From NCBI RefSeq assembly GCF_900188155.1, contig NZ_FZOG01000001.1, forward strand, positions 434,001 through 498,000: a stretch of 64,000 nt of DNA, written 5' to 3'. Both the position numbers and the translations under genes were made by a program. Source of the DNA: Pseudomonas segetis. GTDB lineage: Bacteria; Pseudomonadota; Gammaproteobacteria; Pseudomonadales; Pseudomonadaceae. The notes under the pieces were generated by a model. That model was not told the DNA's origin. It was given only the letters and a program-made list of their open reading frames with translations, and did no database searches. Positions 34,939 to 44,257 of this stretch are shown here, piece by piece (the first letter of the stretch is position 1; each line of letters begins with the position of its first letter).

Positions 34939-35214
34939 ATGGACGTGTAATCCGTTACCTAGGTTGTTCGGGTATTTCTATGACCGAACCCTAACTGAAA
35001 GCTAACCATGCTGTCGATATGCCGCTATGCCTTGCCTGGCTTACGCCTTCCCGGTTGGGGGCAGGGGGTAGCACTGGAGGGTAAGGTCAACTCTGGCCTG
35101 TGCAGATCTAGTTGAATTTCCATACGGAGCCAAAGCTGCTCTGCTCACCCCTCCGCAGCATTTGCATATCCTGACAGTAGAATCGAGCGATTTCAGGTCA
35201 TAGTGAAGCCCCAC

Positions 35215-35223
35215 CAGGTCATT
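35215..35223. repeat. Insertion junction repeat, right (CAGGTCATT)
   Basis: Partner of 31108-31116. It marks the end of homology between the N-terminal half of the GGDEF gene and its expected continuation. Confidence 0.55.
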
Positions 35224-36552
35224 GAAGGGTTTGAAGTTATCAATATCCACATAACAAACCACTGCCGGTATGGCTTGTTGCAGCAGGCGCGTGAGGCACT
35301 GCTGGATGGGCACGTTGCCGGGCAGCATGGTCAATGGATTGGCATGTTTGGCTTGCCGGATCTTCAACTCGGTAATCAGCTTGAGTACATCGATGACCCG
35401 GCCAAGCCCCTGGTAGCGGCCGTTGAGGGTGATGATGAAATCCTCTTCGATACGCTGGCGTGCACGGCTGGTGAGCAGGCGGCTGACCTTTTGCAGGGAC
35501 TGGCTTACTTCCACGCTGAGAAAGTCCGTGCTCATCAACCGGCTGATGGGTTTGCGGGCAAAGAGTTCAGCGGCGAAGGGTTTGAGCAGGGCATCGGCAA
35601 ACGCATGGCGATGGACAATGCCAACGGGTTGCCTGTGCTCATCGAGTACCGCCAGGGAGTTCAGGTTTGCCTGCAGGCGAAAGGCTTCGAGTACCGCGGA
35701 TGTCGAGGTATCGATAGTCACTGCGGGTTGCTCGTTGAGCAGGGCGCAGAGGTCGCTGTCTTCTTCGCTGAGGGTGCCGGGCGAGCTGAGCAGTTGTGGC
35801 AGCAACAGGCGTGCGTCACGCGGCGGTTGTTCTTGCGGGCGGCAGAGCAAATAGCCCTGGAGCAGGTCGACACCCATTTCGGAAAGTACTGCCAGTTCCT
35901 CCTCAAGCTCGATGCCTTCGGCAATTACGGTGGCGCGTGAGGCCTGGGCCATCTTGAGGATGGAGCCGACAAACTCTCGCTTGACCGAGTCGAGATGTAT
36001 GCCATCGATGAAGTGGCGGTCAATTTTCACATAGTCGGGTCTTAACTCAGACCACAAGCGCAGGCTTGAATAACCTGCGCCAAGATCATCCAGTGCAATT
36101 GAAAAGCCCATGGCGCGATAGTGATGCAAGGCCGTATCGAGCAGGGCGAAGTCTTCGGTAGGGGTTTGTTCGGTAAGTTCTATCACCACATTGTTGGGCG
36201 ATATGCCAAAGGCTTGCAGCAACTGCAGCGTGCGACCAGGGCGGTGGTTGGCTTCGAGCAACGAGTCGGGGGAAACGTTGAGGAACAGCTTGCCCTCAAG
36301 CTTTTGTTGACTGAATTGCTGGCAGGCGCTTTTGCGGCAAGTCATTTCCAGTTCACTGAGGCGACCAGCTTGACGCGCCACACTGAACAGGTTGATCGGC
36401 GAGTGCAGGGCACTGTTGGAGGGGCCACGAGTCAGGGCCTCATAACCGACGATGCGCCGCTCGGATAACGAAAAAATAGGCTGAAAGAGGCTATGCAAGT
36501 CGCCGTGAGCGAGGATGTGGTCCAGCGTGCTCAACTGCTCGGTGACGGTCAT
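35215..36552 (-). pseudogene. 5' part of an EAL-CBS-GGDEF cyclic-di-GMP protein, interrupted by the cassette
   Basis: The first 446 codons encode a complete EAL phosphodiesterase domain (YEALTRG near residue 38; later EGIELEEELAVL), a CBS-pair region (about 265-395) and the start of a GGDEF domain up to VDIDNFKPFNDL. From there the frame runs 58 codons into the cassette and stops at 35041. The rest of the gene is at 30685-31116. The intact protein would have been about 590 residues. The EAL part could still be made as a truncated protein. The ATG at 36552 is preferred over an upstream start. Confidence 0.85.
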
Positions 36553-36570
36553 TTGGAGTCTCTGAGTCGG

Positions 36571-36602
36571 AAAAAACAAAGGGCTGATAGTGATATCAGC
36601 CC
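36571..36602 (-). terminator. Terminator of prc
   Basis: On the minus strand GGGCTGATA-TCAC-TATCAGCCC is followed by a T-rich tail. It stands between prc and the EAL gene, so the two minus-strand genes are separate units. A second 12-bp hairpin (36662-36673 with 36684-36695) lies just after the prc stop. Confidence 0.85.
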
Positions 36603-36700
36603 CTGATTTTGCGACAAATTAATGACTCTTTAATGACAGCTCGGCTCAGCCTCAAGCGCGAGCCCGCTCAAGCCCGGCTCCGAGCTTGAGCGGGCGGGGA

Positions 36701-38782
36701 TCACTTTTTAACCAAGGCTGAAGTCAGGTTCAGGTAGTCGAGCAGGATCTGACCGGCTTCGCTGAGGAAGGCATCATCCTCGGGCTTGGTCTTCTTGTCC
36801 TCGACCGCAACGCTGTCTTCATCGACTTCTTTAAGCTTGGTCAGCGGCTCTTCGCCCTTAGCCTTGCGCAGCTTGTTTTCGATGGCCAACTGCTCGCCCT
36901 CGATCTGCTTATGCTGTGCACGGCGCGTGACCTCATTGAGGCTGACTTCGGTTTCTTTCATCAGCTTCTGCGCAAGCGCCAGGCGTTCACGGGAGAAGGT
37001 GAAGTCCGGGTTGTTCGCCGTGCGCTGTTCATAGTGCTCCTTGAGGCGCACCAAATAAGGCTTGAACGGGTCACGCTCTGGCTTGATCGCTGGGTTGATG
37101 GTGTCCCAGGGCATGGCTTCCGGCAGCGCGCTTTCGCCAATTTCCTTGGTGTCCATCACATCGGGATAGGCAATATCAGGCAGTACGCCCTGATTTTGTG
37201 TGCTCTGCCCCGAAACCCGGTAGAACTTGGCCAGGGTCAGCTTCAGCTCGCCGTGGTTCAGGGGTTGGATGGTTTGCACAGTGCCTTTGCCGAAGGTCTG
37301 GCCGCCGATGATCAGGGCGCGGTGGTAGTCCTGCATGGCGCCCGCGAAAATCTCCGACGCCGAGGCGGACAGGCGATTGACCAGCAACACCATCGGGCCC
37401 TTGTAGAAGATACCGGGTTCCTCATCGTTGAGCACATCGACCCGGCCGTCGCTGTTGCGTACCAGAACCGTCGGGCCCTGGTCGATAAACAGGCCGGTCA
37501 GCTCAGTGGCTTCTTGCAGGGAACCGCCTCCGTTGTTGCGCAGGTCGATGACCACGCCATCAACTTTGTCCTTCTTCAGCTCGGTGAGTACCCGCTTGAC
37601 GTCACGCGTGGTGCTCTTGTAGTTCGGGTCGCCGGCGCGGAACGCCTTGAAGTCGAGATAGAACGCAGGAACTTCAATGACCCCGAGCTTGTAGTCACGA
37701 CCGTCGTGCTTGAGCTTGAGAATCTTTTTTTGCACCGCTTGATCTTCAAGCTTCACCGCTTCGCGGGTGATGGTGACAGTCTTGCTGGTCTGGTCGTTGG
37801 GTGCATTGCTCGCCGGAATCACTTCGAGGCGAACCTTGGAGCCTTTGGGGCCGCGAATCAGCTTGACCACTTCGTCCAGGCGCCAGCCGATGACATCAAC
37901 CATCTCGTCATCGCCCTGGGCGACACCGATGATTTTGTCGGCTGGGGCAATCTGCTTGCTCTTTTCCGCTGGGCCGGCTGGAACCAGGCGCACGACTTTG
38001 ACATTGTCATTATCGCTTTGCAGCACCGCACCGATACCTTCGAGCGACAGGCTCATGTTGATGTCGAAGTTTTCCGCGTTATCCGGTGACAGATAAGAGG
38101 TGTGCGGATCGTAAGACATCGCAAACGCATTGATGTAGGTCTGGAAGATATCTTCGCTGCGGGTCTGGTCTAGACGAACCAACTGACGCTTGTAGCGCTT
38201 GATCAGGGTTTCCTGGATGGTCTTGGTGTCTTTTCCCGCGATCTTCTGGCGCAGTACTTCGTCCTTGACCTGGCGACGCCATAGGTCTTCAAGCGCCGCT
38301 TCGTCCTTGACCCAGGGTGATTTCTCACGATCGAGGGTGAGTTCTTCATCGACGCTGAAGTCGATCTTGTCGACACCTTTGCCAAGCATGGTCAATGCGT
38401 AGTTGAGGCGGCTCTTCAGGCGATCGAGATGGCGTTTGTACATGACAAAGCCGGGCTCGAGGTTGCCGCTTTTGAGAAAGTCATCGAACTGATCTTTCCA
38501 CTTGTCGAACTCGGCGATATCGGCGGCAGTGAAATAACTGCGCTGAGGATCGAGCATCTTCAAGTAGCCCGCGTAGATGATTTCCGAACGGGCATCATCG
38601 AGCGGCGGCTTGCTGTAGTGGTGGCGCTTGAGCAGCTCCACTACGTTGAGGCTGGCAATGACTTGTTCGCGATCAGGCGTCAAATAGTCCCAGCTGTGAT
38701 CGCTGGTGGTCTTTGCTGCCAAAGGCAATGCACTCAATCCGAGGGCAAGGGCGAGGGTGGCGCTGATAAAAGAACGCTTCAT
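36701..38782 (-). CDS. prc: Carboxy-terminal processing protease Prc (Tsp)
   Basis: The 693-residue periplasmic protease has a signal peptide (about 1-23, ending LPLAA), a Prc-type N-terminal helical domain, a PDZ domain (about 230-320) and the S41 peptidase core. The nucleophile is in NRLSASASEIFAGAM and the catalytic lysine in GGQTFGKGTVQT. A C-terminal DUF3340-type helical domain follows. Prc trims C-termini and degrades misfolded or lipoprotein substrates such as murein hydrolases. The start is set at ATG 38782, which gives a proper signal peptide. Confidence 0.95.
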   Translation of the reverse strand: MKRSFISATLALALGLSALPLAAKTTSDHSWDYLTPDREQVIASLNVVELLKRHHYSKPPLDDARSEIIYAGYLKMLDPQRSYFTAADIAEFDKWKDQFDDFLKSGNLEPGFVMYKRHLDRLKSRLNYALTMLGKGVDKIDFSVDEELTLDREKSPWVKDEAALEDLWRRQVKDEVLRQKIAGKDTKTIQETLIKRYKRQLVRLDQTRSEDIFQTYINAFAMSYDPHTSYLSPDNAENFDINMSLSLEGIGAVLQSDNDNVKVVRLVPAGPAEKSKQIAPADKIIGVAQGDDEMVDVIGWRLDEVVKLIRGPKGSKVRLEVIPASNAPNDQTSKTVTITREAVKLEDQAVQKKILKLKHDGRDYKLGVIEVPAFYLDFKAFRAGDPNYKSTTRDVKRVLTELKKDKVDGVVIDLRNNGGGSLQEATELTGLFIDQGPTVLVRNSDGRVDVLNDEEPGIFYKGPMVLLVNRLSASASEIFAGAMQDYHRALIIGGQTFGKGTVQTIQPLNHGELKLTLAKFYRVSGQSTQNQGVLPDIAYPDVMDTKEIGESALPEAMPWDTINPAIKPERDPFKPYLVRLKEHYEQRTANNPDFTFSRERLALAQKLMKETEVSLNEVTRRAQHKQIEGEQLAIENKLRKAKGEEPLTKLKEVDEDSVAVEDKKTKPEDDAFLSEAGQILLDYLNLTSALVKK

Positions 38783-38909
38783 GCTGATTCGACGTAGGGG
38801 CTGTTGATAAAGCATATTAGGCCATCTTTAAGGGCGCCGAGTTCCAACGGCGCAATGCAAAAGCCCGACAGTCGTGCCGGGCCCGGTTCAATTGCACTAT
38901 GGAGGCAGC

Positions 38910-39875
38910 GTGAAGGCATTGCAAGGCGTTGAAGGCCGTACTGAATGGTTAGACATCACATCCCCATCATGTGATGTGGGTGAAATCCGCATAAAAGTGG
39001 CTGCCGCAGGGCTCAACCGAGCTGATTTGTTGCAGCGTGCCGGGCTTTACCCGCCACCACCCGGAGCCAGCGCCGCGCTTGGGCTTGAGTGCTCTGGAGT
39101 GATCACCGAAGTCGGTGCTGGCAGTGATTGGCAAGTGGGCGATCGGGTTTGTGCGTTGCTCGCCGGTGGCGGCATGGCTGAAGAAGTGGTGGTTGATGCA
39201 CGGCACGCCTTGCCGGTTCCCGAAGGCGTCTCGTTGCACGAAGCGGCGGCAATTCCCGAGGTATACGCAACCGCCTGGCTCAATCTTTTTCAGCTGGCGG
39301 GGCTCAAACCGGGTGAAAGGGTCTTGCTGCACGCAGGTGCCAGTGGGGTTGGCTCTGCGGCCATCCAGTTGTGCAAGGCCTTTGGCAGCCCGTGCTGGGT
39401 GAGTGTCGGCTCGGCCGATCAGCTGGCGTATTGCGAAGGGCTGGGGGCGCAGGGCGGTGTTTTGCGTGGCGAAGAAGGGCCGCAGGCGCTGCGCGATTTT
39501 GCGCCTTTCGATGTGATTCTTGATCCGGTAGGTGGCAAATATGCAGCGCTCAACCTGCAATTGCTCGGGCTCGACGGGCGCTGGGTGAATATTGGCCTGA
39601 TGGGCGGACGCAAGGCTGAACTGGATATGGCGCTGCTGTTGAGCAAACGCGTGCAGTTTATCGGTTCGACCCTGCGCAGCCGCGATGATCAGTTCAAGGC
39701 CGACCTGATGAGCGACCTTGGCCAGCAGGTTTGGCCATTGTTCAGCGAAGGACGGCTGAGTCCACAGTTGCTCAAGGCATTGCCGATCAAAGATGCCGAA
39801 GCGGCGTTTGCCGAGCTTGCGACTAACCAGGTCAACGGCAAGCTGGTCTTAGTGATTGATCCTGAATTGTCCTGA
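38910..39875 (+). CDS. NAD(P)H quinone oxidoreductase, PIG3 family
   Basis: The 321-residue medium-chain dehydrogenase/reductase has the quinone-reductase block LNRADLLQRAGLYPPPPGAS. The nucleotide-binding Rossmann motif is GASGVGSAAIQLCKAF (about 135-150), and VILDPVGGKY lies further on. PIG3-type enzymes are zinc-free and reduce quinones with NADPH. The start is GTG 38910 with GGAGG nine bases upstream. It is divergent from prc. The tail NGKLVLVID is the usual MDR ending. Confidence 0.88.
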   Translation: MKALQGVEGRTEWLDITSPSCDVGEIRIKVAAAGLNRADLLQRAGLYPPPPGASAALGLECSGVITEVGAGSDWQVGDRVCALLAGGGMAEEVVVDARHALPVPEGVSLHEAAAIPEVYATAWLNLFQLAGLKPGERVLLHAGASGVGSAAIQLCKAFGSPCWVSVGSADQLAYCEGLGAQGGVLRGEEGPQALRDFAPFDVILDPVGGKYAALNLQLLGLDGRWVNIGLMGGRKAELDMALLLSKRVQFIGSTLRSRDDQFKADLMSDLGQQVWPLFSEGRLSPQLLKALPIKDAEAAFAELATNQVNGKLVLVIDPELS

Positions 39876-39893
39876 TCAGCCCTGGTGATAAAG

Positions 39894-39935
39894 CGCGGAC
39901 CCACCCGGGATTTGGCGGGAAAGGGGTGGCCCGCG
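39894..39935 (+). terminator. Possible terminator after the quinone oxidoreductase
   Basis: An imperfect GC-rich stem (CGCGGACCCACCC with GGGGTGGCCCGCG) lies just after the stop. It lacks a strong T run. Confidence 0.4.
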
Positions 39936-40136
39936 ACTGTTATTTGGCTTGTCATGGGTACTGAATGTGCATTTTTGGTAATTGAGAATGCAGATTATCT
40001 ATATGTTTTTTAAAGGATTTTATAAGGTTCTATTGAGTAAGTTAATCAGCGCAATGGGATCAATCAATATGACCTTTTGCCAAGCGGTGAGTAACCTTTG
40101 CAGGGTAAATTTTCAACCCTCCCAAGGAGTTCATCG
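39936..40136 (+). promoter_or_regulatory. ahpC upstream region, possible OxyR half-sites
   Basis: This AT-rich leader precedes ahpC. Two CTAT elements, in ATCTATAT and TTCTATTG, are 31 bp apart (about three helical turns), which could fit OxyR spacing, but the match is weak. AAGGAG serves as the ribosome site at the end. Confidence 0.3.
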
Positions 40137-40700
40137 ATGTCTTATATCAATAGCGAAGTTAAACCGTTCAACGCCACTGCCTATCACAACGGCGCATTTG
40201 TTGACGTTAGCGAAGCCAACCTGAAAGGCAAGTGGTCGGTCGTATTCTTCTATCCAGCCGACTTCACCTTCGTCTGCCCAACCGAACTCGGCGATCTGGC
40301 TGATAACTACGCTGAATTCCAGAAGCTCAATGTCGAGATCTACGGCGTATCGACTGATACCCATTTCACCCACAAAGCCTGGCACGACACGTCTGACACC
40401 ATCGGCAAAATCCAGTACCCGCTGATTGGTGATCCGACTGGCACCATCACCCGTAACTTCGGCGTGATGATCGAAGAAGCCGGTTTGGCAGATCGTGGCA
40501 CTTTCGTCATCGACCCAGAAGGCAAGATCCAGATCGTTGAAATCAACGCCGGTGGCATTGGCCGTGACGCACAAGAACTGCTGCGCAAGGTAAAAGCGGC
40601 TCAGTACGTTGCTGCTCACCCGGGCGAAGTTTGCCCAGCCAAGTGGAAAGAAGGCGAAGCCACCCTGGCTCCATCGCTGGACCTGGTCGGCAAAATCTAA
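40137..40700 (+). CDS. ahpC: Alkyl hydroperoxide reductase subunit C (peroxiredoxin)
   Basis: The 187-residue typical 2-Cys peroxiredoxin has the peroxidatic Cys in FTFVCPTEL (about residue 47) and the resolving Cys in GEVCPAKW (about 166). It reduces hydrogen peroxide, organic peroxides and peroxynitrite using AhpF. Start ATG follows AAGGAG. ahpF lies 180 bp downstream across a hairpin with a T run that could lower ahpF expression. Confidence 0.97.
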   Translation: MSYINSEVKPFNATAYHNGAFVDVSEANLKGKWSVVFFYPADFTFVCPTELGDLADNYAEFQKLNVEIYGVSTDTHFTHKAWHDTSDTIGKIQYPLIGDPTGTITRNFGVMIEEAGLADRGTFVIDPEGKIQIVEINAGGIGRDAQELLRKVKAAQYVAAHPGEVCPAKWKEGEATLAPSLDLVGKI

Positions 40701-40816
40701 ATCTGTTTTGCGGGCCGCCAGCTAATCGGCTGGCGCTTGTAATGGCCGATGAAGGCTGAGGTGTATAGGTGCCTCAGCCGTTAGACAAAGCCGGCAAATC
40801 TATTGAAACGCACAAG

Positions 40817-40846
40817 CGCCTGGGCGCGATCCGTCCGGGCGTTTTT
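40817..40846 (+). terminator. Hairpin/attenuator between ahpC and ahpF
   Basis: CGCCTGG...CCGGGCG (40817-40823 with 40835-40841, one G-U pair) is followed by five T. A second hairpin, GCCAGC...GCTGGC, lies near 40715-40735. Partial termination would give more ahpC than ahpF transcript. Confidence 0.6.
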
Positions 40847-40879
40847 GTCTCTGAAATTCATATAAAGGGAAGCCAAATC

Positions 40880-42436
40880 ATGTTGGACGCCAATCTGAAA
40901 AACCAGTTGAAGGCCTATCTGGAAAAGGTCACCCAGCCGTTCGAGATCGTCGCGTCCCTTGATGACAGCGACAAATCCCGCGAACTGCATGGCTTGCTTG
41001 AAGATATTCGCAGCCTTAGCGACAAAATTACCTTGAAGACCGATGGTGTCGATGCTCGCACGCCGTCGTTCTCGTTGAATCGCCCTGGTGCTGATATCGG
41101 CTTGCGTTTTGCCGGTATCCCGATGGGGCACGAGTTCACCTCCTTGGTGCTGGCACTGCTGCAAGTCGGTGGGCATCCATCGAAGTTGGCCGCTGATGTG
41201 ATCGAGCAGATCAAGGCTATCGAAGGTCAATTCAGCTTTGAAACCTACTTCTCGCTGTCGTGCCAGAACTGCCCGGATGTGGTGCAGGCGCTGAACTTGA
41301 TGGCGGTACTCAATCCTAATATTCGTCACGTGGCTATCGACGGGGCACTGTTCCAGGCCGAGGTCGAGCAACGCCAGATCATGTCCGTGCCGAGCATCTA
41401 CCTCAACGGTGAACTGTTTGGCCAGGGACGCATGGATGTCGAGCAGATCCTGGCCAAGATCGACACCGGTGCCGCCGCCCGTGACGCTGAAAAACTCAAC
41501 AGCAAGGATGCCTTCGATGTCCTGGTCGTCGGCGGTGGTCCGGCTGGTGCTGCGGCGGCAATCTATGCCGCGCGCAAAGGCATTCGCACTGGCGTGGCTG
41601 CCGAGCGTTTCGGCGGCCAGGTACTCGATACCATGGCCATCGAGAACTTTATCTCGGTACAAGAAACCGAGGGCCCGAAACTGGCCCGCGCTCTGGAAGA
41701 GCACGTGCGCCAATACGACGTCGATATCATGAACCTGCAGCGCGCAAGCGCACTGGTCCCAGCCAGTGCGGCAGGTGGTTTGCACGAGGTTAAATTCGAC
41801 AGCGGCGCATCGCTCAAGGCCAAGACGGTGATCCTGGCCACGGGCGCGCGCTGGAGAGAGATGAATGTGCCTGGTGAGCAGCAATATCGTGGTCGTGGCG
41901 TGGCCTATTGCCCGCATTGCGATGGCCCGTTGTTCAAGGGCAAGCGCGTGGCTGTGATTGGTGGCGGCAACTCGGGTGTTGAGGCCGCGATTGACCTGGC
42001 CGGTATTGTTGCCCATGTGACCTTGATCGAGTTTGACAGCCAGTTGCGCGCCGATGCGGTGTTGCAGAAAAAACTTGCCAGCCTGGCCAACGTGACTGTG
42101 ATCAAGAGCGCTTTGACCACTGAAGTGCTGGGTGATGGCCAGAAGGTCAATGCCCTGGTTTACAAGGATCGTAATACGGATGAGTCAGTGACTGTCGAGC
42201 TGGAAGGCATCTTCGTCCAAATCGGCCTGCTGCCAAACAGTGACTGGCTCAAAGGCACGATCGAGCTGTCCCCAAGGGGTGAAATCATCGTGGATGCCAA
42301 AGGCCAGAGCAATATCCCCGGCATTTTTGCCGCAGGCGATGTGACCACAGTGCCTTACAAGCAAATCGTCATCGCCGTGGGTGAGGGTGCCAAGGCGTCA
42401 TTGAGCGCCTTCGATCACTTGATCCGCAGCGTCTAG
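40880..42436 (+). CDS. ahpF: Alkyl hydroperoxide reductase subunit F
   Basis: The 518-residue flavoprotein has an N-terminal tandem thioredoxin-like domain with CQNC (about 131) and a C-terminal thioredoxin-reductase-like part. The latter shows the FAD motif [19 protein letters not shown], redox CPHC (about 346) and NAD(P)H motif [12 protein letters not shown]. It passes electrons from NADH to AhpC. GGGAAG precedes the ATG. A strong terminator at 42462-42493 follows. Confidence 0.97.
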   Translation: MLDANLKNQLKAYLEKVTQPFEIVASLDDSDKSRELHGLLEDIRSLSDKITLKTDGVDARTPSFSLNRPGADIGLRFAGIPMGHEFTSLVLALLQVGGHPSKLAADVIEQIKAIEGQFSFETYFSLSCQNCPDVVQALNLMAVLNPNIRHVAIDGALFQAEVEQRQIMSVPSIYLNGELFGQGRMDVEQILAKIDTGAAARDAEKLNSKDAFDVLVVGGGPAGAAAAIYAARKGIRTGVAAERFGGQVLDTMAIENFISVQETEGPKLARALEEHVRQYDVDIMNLQRASALVPASAAGGLHEVKFDSGASLKAKTVILATGARWREMNVPGEQQYRGRGVAYCPHCDGPLFKGKRVAVIGGGNSGVEAAIDLAGIVAHVTLIEFDSQLRADAVLQKKLASLANVTVIKSALTTEVLGDGQKVNALVYKDRNTDESVTVELEGIFVQIGLLPNSDWLKGTIELSPRGEIIVDAKGQSNIPGIFAAGDVTTVPYKQIVIAVGEGAKASLSAFDHLIRSV

Positions 42437-42461
42437 ATCCGCGCTGGCGCTAGGCCTCCGA

Positions 42462-42493
42462 GCGGGTAACCAGAGATGGTTACCCGCTTTTTT
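42462..42493 (+). terminator. Terminator of ahpF
   Basis: A perfect 10-bp stem GCGGGTAACC/GGTTACCCGC with a 6-nt loop, followed by TTTTTT. Confidence 0.93.
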
Positions 42494-42626
42494 GTGCCCG
42501 CAGATTGGGTCAATGCCTTATTGGCCTGGCAGTCTGTGGTTTGGATCGATAACAACTGCCGGGTTGCACGGTTCAACCCTCGGCTAGACTTTCCTGGTCG
42601 CGCAAGATTTCTATTGGTTGATTTAG

Positions 42627-42665
42627 ATTATAACTGTAATATAAATATAGAATTATGATCGTAAT
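42627..42665 (+). promoter_or_regulatory. Two TetR-type operators upstream of the SDR gene
   Basis: ATTATAACTGTAAT (42627-42640) and ATTATGATCGTAAT (42652-42665) are 14-bp palindromic ATTA-N6-TAAT sites with centres 25 bp apart. They lie about 65-100 bp before the SDR start. Two more copies with the same core lie before the MFS gene. The TetR regulator at 43601 is the obvious candidate binder. Confidence 0.7.
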
Positions 42666-42728
42666 CTAATGTGCGCGATAGTGACTTCACCGGCTCGATA
42701 GCAGCCACACCAACCTGAGGAAACAGCA

Positions 42729-43523
42729 ATGAATCAATCTACAAACAAAGGCACTGCCTTGATTACTGGCGCATCCTCGGGGATCGGCGCCACCTATGCG
42801 CAGCGCCTGGCCAAGCGTGGTTATGACCTGTTGTTGGTCGCGCGTGACCAGCAACGGCTCGATGGGCTTGCCGAGAACCTGCGCCAGGCATCTGGGGTCA
42901 AGGTAGAAGTGCTCAGGGCCGACCTGACTGACAGCGCTGACCTGCAGCGTGTCGAACAGCGTTTGCGTACGGACCCGAGCATCAGCATGTTGGTTAACAA
43001 TGCCGGCGTTGCAATCAATGGCACCCTGGCCGAGGCGGACGCGGCCAAGGTCAACACTCTTATTCAGTTGAATATCGTGGCCCTGACTCATCTCTCCGCC
43101 GCCGCCGCTGCAAGCTTTGGTACAGCGGGGCGCGGTTCAATCATCAACATCGCTTCGGTTGTCGCGTTGATTCCCGAAATGTTCAACGCGGTCTACAGTG
43201 CCAGCAAGGCTTATGTGCTGAGCCTGACTCAAACCATGCAGGCAGAGGTCAGCAGCCTAGGGGTGCGGGTCCAGGCGGTATTGCCCGGCGTTACCCGCAC
43301 CGAAATCTGGGAGCGTTCGGGTATGGATGCTTCGGTCTTGCCTGCGGAGATGATCATGGAAGTTGGCGATATGGTGGATGCCGCCCTGGCAGGTTTTGAC
43401 CAGGGTGAACTGGTGACTATTCCATCCCTTCCGGACGCGGCGGACTGGCAGGCATTGGTTACGGCGCGGACCAAACTGGGACCGAATCTATCGCGCAATC
43501 AGGCGGCGGCGCGCTACAGCTAA
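42729..43523 (+). CDS. Short-chain dehydrogenase/reductase
   Basis: The 264-residue classical-type SDR has the cofactor motif TGASSGIG (about 14-21), NNAGV (about 89), a catalytic serine in NIASV and the YSASK pair (about 156-160). It oxidises or reduces an unknown alcohol/ketone with NAD(P)H. GAGGA precedes the ATG. Two TetR-type operators lie upstream, and the TetR gene is convergent across a shared terminator. Confidence 0.92.
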   Translation: MNQSTNKGTALITGASSGIGATYAQRLAKRGYDLLLVARDQQRLDGLAENLRQASGVKVEVLRADLTDSADLQRVEQRLRTDPSISMLVNNAGVAINGTLAEADAAKVNTLIQLNIVALTHLSAAAAASFGTAGRGSIINIASVVALIPEMFNAVYSASKAYVLSLTQTMQAEVSSLGVRVQAVLPGVTRTEIWERSGMDASVLPAEMIMEVGDMVDAALAGFDQGELVTIPSLPDAADWQALVTARTKLGPNLSRNQAAARYS

Positions 43524-43535
43524 GAATGCAAGACC

Positions 43536-43572
43536 AAAAAGCCCGAGCCAGCAGTCCTGGTTCGGGCTTTTT
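43536..43572. terminator. Bidirectional terminator between SDR and tetR
   Basis: A 16-bp stem, AAAAAGCCCGAGCCAG with CTGGTTCGGGCTTTTT, has A/T runs on both sides and serves the two convergent genes. Confidence 0.92.
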
Positions 43573-43600
43573 ATTTGGGCAAGGTTTTAGCCTGACTCAA

Positions 43601-44164
43601 TCAACCGGCCGGGACCTGCTCCAACAATTGTTGACGAGCTGTCTTGAGCAGGCGTTGCGACAGTTCGGGATCACTGACACTGCGGGCCAGAACCAGTGCG
43701 CCCACCATCGTAGAAAGCAGGGCCACGCTTTGTTCGGCGGCATTGTCGCCCGATAGGCAATCCTCGATGGATTTGAGGCGCTCTTGTATCAACTGGTCGG
43801 TAACCGGGCTGGCCTGGCCGCGCTGGCCAAGTTCCGCTGACATGGTTGGCAGTGGGCAACCTTCTGCCGGATTGGCGCAATGGGCGCTGGACAGATAACT
43901 GCGAATAAATGTGGCCAGCGGCGCTTCACCGGCGAACAGCTGTTGCGTCTGGCCGCTGAGTTGGTCGGCGCTATGGGTTAATGCGGTTTCAACCAATTCA
44001 TCCTTGGACTTGAAGTGCGCATAAAAGCCACCGTGAGTCAGGCCCAGGGTTTTCATCAAGGGCTGCAATCCGGTTGCACCAATGCCGTCACGGCGAAACA
44101 GGCGTGCTGCCTCTTCAATGATGCGCTGGTGGGTTTTGGCCTTGTGATCGTCCGAGTAACGCAT
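43601..44164 (-). CDS. TetR/AcrR family transcriptional regulator
   Basis: The 187-residue repressor has an N-terminal HTH (about residues 10-55) with ARLFRRDGIGATGLQPLMKTLG and the recognition-helix end HGGFYAHFKSKDELV. The C-terminal ligand domain has a Cys-containing loop, SAHCANPAEGCPLP (about 97-110). That loop is typical of a subgroup sensing electrophiles or metabolites. It lies between an SDR and a thioesterase/MFS pair that share ATTA-N6-TAAT operators, which it most likely represses. GAGG precedes the ATG. Confidence 0.9.
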   Translation of the reverse strand: MRYSDDHKAKTHQRIIEEAARLFRRDGIGATGLQPLMKTLGLTHGGFYAHFKSKDELVETALTHSADQLSGQTQQLFAGEAPLATFIRSYLSSAHCANPAEGCPLPTMSAELGQRGQASPVTDQLIQERLKSIEDCLSGDNAAEQSVALLSTMVGALVLARSVSDPELSQRLLKTARQQLLEQVPAG

Positions 44165-44257
44165 AGCTTGCCTCGCGTTTTTTACATGCTGGCCAACATA
44201 TTAATTGACCCTGCATCTTTTGGGTAAAGGTTGATGGCCAGCCTGGTGCTGAATACC

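Larger units (their letters stand above)
31117..35214. mobile_element. 4.1-kb AT-rich cassette carrying a predicted ABC-three-component defence operon
   Basis: This DNA interrupts the EAL-CBS-GGDEF gene. Most of it is strikingly AT-rich compared with both flanks; only the right-hand end (about 34990-35214) is GC-rich and codes nothing recognisable. It holds three overlapping minus-strand genes and no transposase, integrase or recombinase. No clear terminal inverted repeats were found. The ends are placed by where homology to the host gene stops, supported by the shared CAGGTCRTT. It may be moved in trans or be the residue of a larger element. Confidence 0.75.

Noticed and set aside
31117..35214. 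Cassette considered as an ordinary insertion sequence
   Set aside because: None of the three proteins has transposase motifs, and no terminal inverted repeats could be paired.
31117..35214. Wadjet/JetABCD or Lamassu identity for the three-gene cassette
   Set aside because: Wadjet needs four genes including a JetD-type topoisomerase-like nuclease; Lamassu effectors and LmuA/LmuC motifs were not evident. ABC-three-component order fits better, though a profile search is needed.
36911..38089. 392-codon open frame antisense to prc
   Set aside because: No family features; prc is complete on the other strand.
40781..42016. 411-codon open frame antisense to ahpF
   Set aside because: Mirror frame of a highly conserved gene in GC-rich DNA; ahpF motifs are unambiguous.
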